A model generated the notes under the pieces. That model searched no databases and was not told where the DNA came from. It worked only from the letters and a program-made list of their open reading frames with translations. This document shows, piece by piece, positions 52,194 through 59,313 of a stretch of DNA of 64,000 nucleotides (the first letter of the stretch is position 1; each line of letters starts with the position of its first letter). Made by a program: the position numbers and the translations under genes. Source of the stretch: Leptonema sp964619535 (lineage in GTDB: Bacteria > Spirochaetota > Leptospiria > Leptospirales > Leptonemataceae). The stretch covers positions 310,001-374,000 of the forward strand of contig CAZUEX010000001.1 in NCBI GenBank assembly GCA_964619535.1. The letters run 5' to 3'.

Positions 52194-52754
52194 ATGCCAT
52201 TTCGGCAGGGCCTGACCTTGATTGAAGTCAGCATCGTTTTGCTCATCATTACCGCGGTGATGGGCCTGCTTTTCGGAATGCTCGGAAGCTTCTCCAGCCT
52301 TCGTTCTGCCCAGGATGAAGGGGAGGCGCTGGCACAGGCCTATACCATGGCACGCCGGACTGCCATCATGTCCGGTGAAACCGTATACCTGGAATTGAAC
52401 CTTGATGAAGAGACCTATCACGCCTACAGGATGGAGCGTAAAGACCAGGAGGTTCAGAAAAAGATATTTCTGAAAGAACGCACCCTGTCTTCGCGTAATT
52501 CCCTGGTGGCCGTCGTCTCTCCTCTGGGCGGGCGTATTACATCTGGTGTTGTTACCCTGCCATTTTACAGCTATGGCAGAACGGAAGAGGTATCGATTCA
52601 TCTGGGTGAAGAATCTTCGATAAAAAGGACGGTGCATTTCCCGGCCTTTGGCATTGTGGGGCGGATTGAAGAAGGCGAAACATTGCCGGAAAGCATGCCC
52701 ATGGACGATGATGAAATACGTGAACAGGAACGTCTGGAAGAGACGGAGTTTTGA
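52194..52754 (+). CDS. gspH: Pseudopilin GspH-like
   Basis: 186 residues from the ATG at 52194. A very short six-residue leader (MPFRQG) precedes LTLIEVSIVLL, with Glu at position 5. The mature part is strand-rich (SSRNSLVAVVSPLGGRITSG). A longer frame from 52089 would overlap gspG and run through the palindrome, so I rejected it. GspH assignment is by order and size. It overlaps gspI by 1 nt. Confidence 0.78.
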   Translation: MPFRQGLTLIEVSIVLLIITAVMGLLFGMLGSFSSLRSAQDEGEALAQAYTMARRTAIMSGETVYLELNLDEETYHAYRMERKDQEVQKKIFLKERTLSSRNSLVAVVSPLGGRITSGVVTLPFYSYGRTEEVSIHLGEESSIKRTVHFPAFGIVGRIEEGETLPESMPMDDDEIREQERLEETEF

Positions 52755-53284
52755 TGCGCTTACCCCGTAACAGGTTACGCAGCGGCCTTACGCTTGTGGA
52801 GATGGCTCTGGCCATCGGCGTTGCGGCCACCTTTGGCATGATGACCCTCCACTTTCTTGCCGATGGCATGAAAAAGCGACAGGAGGCTGAGAAGATACAT
52901 CTGGCCACCACACTTGCACGGGCAAAGATGGCCCAGCTCTTGAGCAGACCCTTTCTTGACCAAACCGATGAAGAAGGTGAGATGGGCACTACAGGCCCTT
53001 ACGCCCATTTTCGCTACCGTCTGATCATAACAGAAGAGCAGATCGATCTGGCTGCCGCTGCTTCAGAAGGCAGGCTATCAGGCATCAATGTCGACGATCA
53101 GCTGGATGCCGGTATTCAAAATGCCGCCGTGCAGGAACGAGCCGGTCAGGGCGTGTCCACACAGACGGGCGGACTGGTTGATATTAACCGCATCGTCCTT
53201 ATCGTTGACTATCCCGTTGGCAGAAAGCGAAAACAGCTGCGCATCGAAACCTTTAAATCTGCAGCGAAGACGATCCGGCCATGA
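52754..53284 (+). CDS. gspI: Pseudopilin GspI-like
   Basis: 176 residues. The leader MRLPRNRLRSG precedes LTLVEMALAIGVAATF, with Glu5. The remaining part has helical QEAEKIHLATTLARAKMAQ, a minor-pseudopilin feature. Its start overlaps gspH (TGATG) and its stop overlaps gspJ (ATGA). Confidence 0.75.
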   Translation: MRLPRNRLRSGLTLVEMALAIGVAATFGMMTLHFLADGMKKRQEAEKIHLATTLARAKMAQLLSRPFLDQTDEEGEMGTTGPYAHFRYRLIITEEQIDLAAAASEGRLSGINVDDQLDAGIQNAAVQERAGQGVSTQTGGLVDINRIVLIVDYPVGRKRKQLRIETFKSAAKTIRP

Positions 53285-53928
53285 CTGCAAAATGCTATCG
53301 GACAGCTTTTCGGCTTCGTAAAGGGCTTACCCTCGCTGAGTTAGCCATCGTTATACTCTTGATGAGCATGTTGTTCACACTTCTGTTCTCGACTTATTTC
53401 ACAGCCGCACGCATGGACAAAAATGCTTCACCGGAGAACCGTGCGCGAACGACAGCAATACTGGCACTGGATCTTTTGCAAACATCTTTAAATCAGGCCT
53501 ACTACCTGCCGGAGCTTGACCATCTTGTCTTTTACGGCAAATCTGAGGGATCAGGAGATAAACGTTCCGATGTCATCAGCTTTGCTACGGTATTCCCGGG
53601 CAGCGATGAAGTGGGATTGCCGGCTGTACGCGAAGTGTCTTATTATCTGAAGCGAGATGATGTTTCCGCTCCTGGAATCCTGTACAGACGGGAAGATCAA
53701 AACGTAGACTTAGAACCCTATACGGGGGGGATTCATTACCGCGTTCTTGAAAACGTGGAATCCTTCAAATTGAGCTATAGCCTGAATGGCCGAGAATGGG
53801 TGGATAACTGGAGTACAAAGGCCACCCGGCGTCTTCCGAGGCTGATCCGAATCGAGATTTTGGTGCGGGTTGGTGACAGGCTGGAACGTTTTGAAAGTCT
53901 GGCCTCACCGGGCCTGTACATGTATTAA
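53281..53928 (+). CDS. gspJ: Minor pseudopilin GspJ-like
   Basis: 215 residues. The leader ends RLRKG before LTLAELAIVILLMSMLF, with Glu5. The long C-terminal domain (ENVESFKLSYSLNGREWVDN, then LPRLIRIEILV) is the GspJ pattern. It is the last gsp gene seen; gspK, L, M and N do not follow. Confidence 0.8.
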   Translation: MTAKCYRTAFRLRKGLTLAELAIVILLMSMLFTLLFSTYFTAARMDKNASPENRARTTAILALDLLQTSLNQAYYLPELDHLVFYGKSEGSGDKRSDVISFATVFPGSDEVGLPAVREVSYYLKRDDVSAPGILYRREDQNVDLEPYTGGIHYRVLENVESFKLSYSLNGREWVDNWSTKATRRLPRLIRIEILVRVGDRLERFESLASPGLYMY

Positions 53929-53982
53929 CCACTTTTACAGAACGGTGACGATTTCGTCGTTTGTGAGAGTTGCCGGAAGCAT

Positions 53983-54006
53983 CTTCCTGCACCTTGCAGC
54001 AGGAGG
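53983..54006 (+). terminator. Possible terminator after gspJ
   Basis: An 8-bp stem CTTCCTGC/GCAGGAGG (one wobble) has an 8-nt loop and is followed by GGCTTTAAA. It lies in the 168-nt gap before pgi. The T tract is weak. Confidence 0.35.
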
Positions 54007-54096
54007 GGCTTTAAATTGCGCTTGCCGGACAGCTTTCAGGCGCGAAACAGTAGAGGAATTACTGCATATCCAGAGGGATTGTTCGAGGAGAGAAGC

Positions 54097-55362
54097 ATGT
54101 CTGAAATTCGATTCGAAACCGGACCCGAGATCCTGTCGCCCGACGCTGTAAAAGACTGTCAGGCCGCAATGAAAACCCTGGAAGATAGAAATGGTGCAGG
54201 GTCTGACTATCTGGGCTGGCTTGACCTGCCTGCCATCATGACGGACGATCGTCTGCCCGCAGACGTCGCTGCAGCGATGCAGCACCTTGACGATGTTGTT
54301 GTGATCGGTATCGGCGGCTCCTACCTTGGATTCAGGTCGATCCTGTCTGCCCTTGAGAATCCCTTCCGCGAAACAAAGCCTCGTATCCATTTTGCAGGTC
54401 ACCACCTTGGTTCCGGCTATATGAAGCAACTTCTGGACTATCTTGAGAATCGTTCTTTTGGAATCATCGTTATCTCAAAAAGTGGAACCACAACCGAACC
54501 GGCCCTGGCTTTTCGTTTTCTCTTCGACCGTCTGAATCGCCAGTACGGAGAGGAAGACGTGCGGAAGCGTGTTGTTGTTATCACCGATGAAAAGAAAGGC
54601 ACGTTGCGGCAGCTGGCTGAAAAGATGCAATTGCAGAGCGGGGTGGTCCCCGATGATGTGGGTGGTCGGTTTTCCGTCTTTTCGCCTGTCGGGCTTGTTC
54701 CACTTGCCGTTGCAGGTGTGGACACGAAGGCTTTGCTGGAAGGTGCGGGCCAGGCCATGCTTCAGGTTCGCGAAAAGTATGACGCGGATTCCAATCCAGC
54801 CCTGGCATATGCTGCCTACCGTAACAGCTGTTATCGCAACGGCAAAAAGATAGAGCTTCTGGCATCTTATCGACCTGAGCTGCACTATGTTTCGGAATGG
54901 TGGAAGCAGCTGTTTGGAGAATCCGAAGGAAAGCAGAATCGAGGAATCTTTCCTGCATCGGTTGATCTGACGACGGATCTGCATTCTATGGGACAGTGGA
55001 TCCAGGAAGGAGAGCGAACGATCTTCGAAACGGTTATCGATGTAGAAAAGGATGCCTCATTGCAGGTGTTTGAAATCGACGGAGATGGCGATGGGCTGAA
55101 CTATCTTGCCGGTCGCGAGTTGAACGACATCAATCGCATTGCTCTTCGAGCAACGATGGAAGCACACCGATCGGGAGGCGTTCCTGTTGCTGAGTTTATC
55201 GTACCTGAGCTGGATGCGCGAAATATGGGAGCGCTTCTGTATACGTTTGAATATGCCTGTGGTATCTCTGCCTATGCGCTGGGTGTGAATCCCTTTGATC
55301 AACCGGGCGTTGAGGCTTACAAAAAGAACATGTTCCGCATGCTTGGCAAACCGGGAGCCTGA
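54097..55362 (+). CDS. pgi: Glucose-6-phosphate isomerase
   Basis: Interconverts glucose-6-P and fructose-6-P. 421 residues from the ATG at 54097, which has GAGGAG just upstream; an earlier in-frame start at 54016 lacks an SD. SIS-fold motifs are VIGIGGSYLGFRSILSAL, VISKSGTTTEPALAFR and GGRFSVFSPVGLVPL. It is shorter than the 549-residue E. coli enzyme and matches the compact bacterial subgroup. Its stop abuts the convergent cysteine desulfurase stop. Confidence 0.95.
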   Translation: MSEIRFETGPEILSPDAVKDCQAAMKTLEDRNGAGSDYLGWLDLPAIMTDDRLPADVAAAMQHLDDVVVIGIGGSYLGFRSILSALENPFRETKPRIHFAGHHLGSGYMKQLLDYLENRSFGIIVISKSGTTTEPALAFRFLFDRLNRQYGEEDVRKRVVVITDEKKGTLRQLAEKMQLQSGVVPDDVGGRFSVFSPVGLVPLAVAGVDTKALLEGAGQAMLQVREKYDADSNPALAYAAYRNSCYRNGKKIELLASYRPELHYVSEWWKQLFGESEGKQNRGIFPASVDLTTDLHSMGQWIQEGERTIFETVIDVEKDASLQVFEIDGDGDGLNYLAGRELNDINRIALRATMEAHRSGGVPVAEFIVPELDARNMGALLYTFEYACGISAYALGVNPFDQPGVEAYKKNMFRMLGKPGA

Positions 55363-56493
55363 TTAAAGACACTGTCGGTAGAGGCGGGGAAAGACGGCAC
55401 AGAAGTGGTCGATTTCCTCGTCTGTAGTAAAGAATCCGGTAGAAAAGCGAAGGGCCTGCAGGGATTCGGTTTCGCTGAATCCCATACGGATCAGTGTTTG
55501 CGAGGGCTGTCGCGTCCTGGACTTACAGGAGCTACCTGTAGAACAGAGGATCTTTTCACGATCCAGGGCCATGATTAGAAAGTCCATGTTTTCCATCTGA
55601 GGAAAAACGGCATAGGTTGTGTTGTTCCGGGGAGCGGTAGATCCGGCAATCCGGGCCTGGCATTCAGAGACAAGCATCTCTTCGATTCGTTCATGCCAGC
55701 GGTTGCGTATGCGTTGTTTTTCATCGGTTGTTTCGAGCTTTTCGAACTGCCTTTGCAGGGCCCCGGGCAGGGTCAGGATGGCAGGCAGGTTTTCCGTGCC
55801 GGCACGTCGTTCGTTCTCCTGAAGTCCTCCGCGAAACAGTGGGCGAAAGCGTTCTGGATCCGATATGTAGACGACAGCGGTTCCATAACCGGCGCCTACC
55901 TTGTGACCGTTTAAGACCATTCCATTTACGCCGCTCAGAGAAAGGGGCGTTTTACCGGCGGCCTGTATGGAGTCGGTAATCAGTGGAATTTCATATTCGC
56001 TGCAAATGGACAGGATCTCATCAAGCGGCTGTATCACTCCCGTTTCGTTACAGACCGTCATCACCGAAAGCAATGCGACCTGGCCTCTGGCCAGTCTTTC
56101 TCTGACCGATTCCGGATCGATGCGGCCATCACCGGAGGCCGGCAGATGCTCGACGTTCATACCCGAGAAGCGACAGGCAGCATACATGGCCTCATGTTCA
56201 TACGGGGACAGCAATACCGTTTCGCCCGGCCTGGCAAATCCCGCTACAAGGTGGTGCACCGCCTCTGTTCCCGTCGAAACAAAAAGAAGCTGTTCCGGTC
56301 TGGCCTTCAGGCCGTGCAGGCTTTGCAGTTGCTGTGCAATGTGAAGCCTGGCCGATTCGATCCTGCCCTGGTTGCGCTGTGAAGGATAGGAGATGCCGCT
56401 TGGATTTGCAAAATTCTTCCCGTATTCTTCCAGGCTTTGGTGAAGGAGATCAAGAAAAGGGGGATGCGTTGAGTTATAGTCCAGATAGATCAT
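55363..56493 (-). CDS. Cysteine desulfurase-like aminotransferase (NifS/IscS family)
   Basis: 376 residues from the ATG at 56493 (IYLDYNSTHPP start). PLP-dependent class V fold: FVSTGTEAVHHLV, the PLP Asp in LITDSIQAAGK, the Schiff-base Lys in VLNGHKVGAGYG, and the mobile loop LCSTGSSCKSR, whose last Cys should carry the persulfide. It supplies sulfur for Fe-S clusters or tRNA thiolation. It is less typical than housekeeping IscS (HKVGAGYG rather than HKIxGPKG), and no iscU or sufU is adjacent. It follows the gene at 56534 by 40 nt. Confidence 0.88.
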   Translation of the reverse strand: MIYLDYNSTHPPFLDLLHQSLEEYGKNFANPSGISYPSQRNQGRIESARLHIAQQLQSLHGLKARPEQLLFVSTGTEAVHHLVAGFARPGETVLLSPYEHEAMYAACRFSGMNVEHLPASGDGRIDPESVRERLARGQVALLSVMTVCNETGVIQPLDEILSICSEYEIPLITDSIQAAGKTPLSLSGVNGMVLNGHKVGAGYGTAVVYISDPERFRPLFRGGLQENERRAGTENLPAILTLPGALQRQFEKLETTDEKQRIRNRWHERIEEMLVSECQARIAGSTAPRNNTTYAVFPQMENMDFLIMALDREKILCSTGSSCKSRTRQPSQTLIRMGFSETESLQALRFSTGFFTTDEEIDHFCAVFPRLYRQCL

Positions 56494-56533
56494 AAATGCT
56501 TCCGTATGCAGAGCAAGCCATCGTAAAACCTGT

Positions 56534-57712
56534 CTATAGTCTGAAGTCGATGCAGGCCGGTCGCTGGCCTCCCCGATCGGCCTCATCAGAGAAGCAATCC
56601 GCTTCAACAAAGCGTCCGGATCCCATCAACACGCGGCGCGCCAGAGAACGAAAGGCAGCATTGCTATGCCTTTCCGGACCGAGGATTACGTCCAGTATAT
56701 GAAGCTGGCGGTAGGCCTCGTCGTATCGCTCTTCTGATACCAGCAATGATGCCATCTCCAGTCGTGCCGGAACCTCGGACGTGCGAAATGCTGCAGCACC
56801 GGCATAGCGATGCAGAGCCTTTTCGCGATAGTCGGATTGCTTGAGGCGCAGATAGATACGCGCCTGGTTTAGATACAGCATTCCATGTCTGTCTTCGGGC
56901 GAAACGTAGATCAGCCGGTCTGTGATTCTGGCAGCTTCCCGGGCAGAGATGCAGACAAGCCTGAAATCCGTGCATGGCTCTTCTGGATCGGCCGGCGCCG
57001 GACCTCCAGCATAACGACGGAGCGCCTTGACGTAGGTTGCATTGCCCCTTAATGCTCCGAGTGCCAGAAGTTCTCGTTCCGATGGGAAAGACAGTCTTGC
57101 CTCATCGCTTTCGGAGAGTGAAAGTTCTCTGTAGGCGCGATGTTCCTGAAAGGCCACATAGTTGCCCCATGTCCGTAAAGCGGGATAGGGATTGCACAGA
57201 GCAGCGGCAAGGCTTTCTACGAGTTCGGGAATAAGAACGGGTTCAGCCCCCGTGACTTCAGCGGGAAGTTCATAGGCGTAGAGCGTGGCTTCCAGGGCAT
57301 AGTGCAGGGCCGTGGATACCGTTTCGCGATGAGTCATCCAGTAATGGTCAGCCGGCTGTCCGGCTGCATAGGTGAAGTCCCTCTGTTGAAGATAGCGCTG
57401 CAGCCAGTCCGGTCGAAAGAATTCTTCATCCGGACGGAAGGTATGCTCGAAGGTGGCAGGGCAGCTGTTCGCCATGCGCTGCAGATCGATGTCTTCTTCA
57501 GCAAGGGCATCCCGGGCATCCCGTACGAAGTCGTAGGCAGTTGTGTGATCCTGCGTTCCCGGATCCGGCAGTTGCACGGTCAGACGATAGAGGAACGAAA
57601 GGAGTTCAAAGCGCTGCTGGAAGATAACGAATCCGGTAGCGGCCCAGAAGGCGAGCAGGATAAACAGGGGAGTCCGGTACTTCCGGAGCTGTCGCAGAAT
57701 GAGTTTCAGCAT
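56534..57712 (-). CDS. Membrane-anchored TPR-like protein of unknown function
   Basis: 392 residues: an N-terminal signal anchor (TPLFILLAFWAATGFVIF, about 14-31), then an almost all-helical periplasmic part. Late segments (GMLYLNQARIYLRLKQSDYR, then ARLEMASLLVSEERYDEAYR) have TPR-like spacing. No catalytic motif is seen. It probably shares a transcript with the desulfurase-like gene. Confidence 0.65.
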   Translation of the reverse strand: MLKLILRQLRKYRTPLFILLAFWAATGFVIFQQRFELLSFLYRLTVQLPDPGTQDHTTAYDFVRDARDALAEEDIDLQRMANSCPATFEHTFRPDEEFFRPDWLQRYLQQRDFTYAAGQPADHYWMTHRETVSTALHYALEATLYAYELPAEVTGAEPVLIPELVESLAAALCNPYPALRTWGNYVAFQEHRAYRELSLSESDEARLSFPSERELLALGALRGNATYVKALRRYAGGPAPADPEEPCTDFRLVCISAREAARITDRLIYVSPEDRHGMLYLNQARIYLRLKQSDYREKALHRYAGAAAFRTSEVPARLEMASLLVSEERYDEAYRQLHILDVILGPERHSNAAFRSLARRVLMGSGRFVEADCFSDEADRGGQRPACIDFRL

Positions 57713-57764
57713 GTGTGCTCAAAAAAGGGTGGATTTCCGCATGCGATGCAAAAAGTCTGTGCCT

Positions 57765-57872
57765 ATGGCACATTCTAAAAAGAGAAACGTTCAGCGCAAG
57801 CACAGAAAACGCCTGAAAAAGCTGAAAGAGCGACGTCGCGCCCTGCTTGCCTCTGCCAGAAAGAACCAGTAA
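57765..57872 (+). CDS. Very small, highly basic protein
   Basis: 35 codons, MAHSKKRNVQRKHRKRLKKL and then a further Arg/Lys/Ala-rich tail, ending at TAA 57870-57872. About half of the residues are Lys or Arg and there is no acidic stretch. An in-frame ATG at 57741 with AGGGTGG upstream would add eight residues, so the start is uncertain. It looks like a ribosome-associated or nucleic-acid-binding peptide of the bTHX/L34 size class, but no family is recognised. It is divergent from the gene at 56534. Confidence 0.55.
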   Translation: MAHSKKRNVQRKHRKRLKKLKERRRALLASARKNQ

Positions 57873-57929
57873 ACGGCCTTTGCAGGCAAAGGGCCTGCGA
57901 ATCGCGAGAATAATTCAGTGGGAGGGCTT

Positions 57930-58733
57930 ATGAGGGTAAGGGCGGTCATAATATTGTCTTTGTTTGCTTTAGGTTGCCATTCTGCCGCAACGGCAGAGTC
58001 TGTGGATTCAGAAGAAGCGGAAGTAACCGAAGTAACGGAACAGCAGGAAGAGCAGGAAGAGCAGCAGGACATCGATGCCTTTCGCATACGGGTGAAAGGG
58101 CTCTATGAACCGGCCCGATGCTTTCGTACTAATTTTGCTGTTACGCTTACGGTGCCCGGCCAGGGGTCGCAGACGGCAAGTGGCCTGCTGCGCGCCGACA
58201 ATGACAACGGCCGTATGCGCATGATTTTAACCGAGCCCAATCTTGGCCTTACCCTCAGCTGGATTACCATCAAGGATAACATGGCCTACGTCAGCAACCC
58301 GAGGTATGCGGGCGTTCATCGCATCCCTTTGCAGGGATTTGAGCTGCAGAGTCTGGGCACAAATAACATCCGGCTGCCCTTTTCGCTGTTTAAGGACATC
58401 CTTTATGGCGGGTTGCCGCCTAAGATCTATGAAGAGGATGCCACATGGGAAAAAACAGAGGATGGCGTCAGGGCTCGTTATACGGACAACGGCGATGTTT
58501 TTGAATATACGTTCGGTGAAAATTACCGCGTAAAACGCATCCTTTACAACAAAGCTGGCGGTGGTTACCATGCCGATATCGTCTTTACAGGTGTGTTTGC
58601 GAACACGATCTTCCCGCAGTGGTTTGCAATACAGACCTACGCCGGCGGCAGACCCTCTGAGACCATGCGTGTGGTATTCCAGGCGGCCAACTTCAATGCC
58701 TGGTGCAAAGACCACTATTTCCCCGTTCAGTAA
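57930..58733 (+). CDS. LolB/LolA-like putative lipoprotein
   Basis: 267 residues from the ATG at 57930, which follows GGGAGGG; a GTG at 57918 is in frame but lies within that SD. The signal peptide ends in the lipobox FALGC. An acidic Gln/Glu linker (VTEQQEEQEEQQD) follows. The strand-rich body (VTLTVPGQGSQTASGLLRAD, MRMILTEPNLGLTLSWITIK) resembles LolA/LolB-type lipoprotein carriers and receptors. A role in outer-membrane lipoprotein handling is inferred. Confidence 0.65.
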   Translation: MRVRAVIILSLFALGCHSAATAESVDSEEAEVTEVTEQQEEQEEQQDIDAFRIRVKGLYEPARCFRTNFAVTLTVPGQGSQTASGLLRADNDNGRMRMILTEPNLGLTLSWITIKDNMAYVSNPRYAGVHRIPLQGFELQSLGTNNIRLPFSLFKDILYGGLPPKIYEEDATWEKTEDGVRARYTDNGDVFEYTFGENYRVKRILYNKAGGGYHADIVFTGVFANTIFPQWFAIQTYAGGRPSETMRVVFQAANFNAWCKDHYFPVQ

Positions 58734-58845
58734 CGACGGTTGAATCCGCCACCCGGTTCAGGCCTGTACACAGAATTGGCTGCGGGCGCGAAAAACACTG
58801 GCGCATTGCCTGAAAATAGAGTAAAATGTACCCGTGGAGGGTATT

Positions 58846-59313
58846 ATGAAAATCGATATTGGAATTCCAGAAACAGACCGTCAGGCCATCTCGGAAGGGC
58901 TGAAGCGCCTGCTTGCAGATACCTATACGCTGTATCTGAAAACACATGGCTATCACTGGAACGTTACAGGGCCGATGTTTGACAGCCTGCATAACAGCTT
59001 TATGGCGCAGTATACGGAGCTGTGGAATGCCATCGACCTGATTGCCGAACGCATTCGGTCTCTGGGCTACTTTGCTCCCGGAACCTATGCAGAGCTTGGC
59101 AAGCTTACCTCTGTTCAGGAAGACACGACGGTGCCTTCGGCAACGGATATGCTGAAAAACCTGGTTCAGGGGCATGAAACGGTCATTCGTACGGCAAGAA
59201 GCGTTTTCCAGGCTGCTGAAAAAGGTGGCGATCAGGCCACGATGGACCTGCTTACACAGCGTCTTGATGTGCATGAAAAAACCGCCTGGATGCTGCGGTC
59301 CATGCTGGGTTAA
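58846..59313 (+). CDS. dps: Dps/ferritin-like DNA-protecting protein
   Basis: 155 residues. Four-helix ferritin fold with the Dps ferroxidase motifs: THGYHWNVTGPMFDSLH (His and Asp ligands) and ELWNAIDLIAERI (Glu ligand). Dps dodecamers store iron and consume peroxide. The ATG at 58846 is preceded by GGAGGG. It overlaps the convergent kinase gene by 4 nt. A promoter recognised by OxyR is plausible but not visible. Confidence 0.95.
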   Translation: MKIDIGIPETDRQAISEGLKRLLADTYTLYLKTHGYHWNVTGPMFDSLHNSFMAQYTELWNAIDLIAERIRSLGYFAPGTYAELGKLTSVQEDTTVPSATDMLKNLVQGHETVIRTARSVFQAAEKGGDQATMDLLTQRLDVHEKTAWMLRSMLG

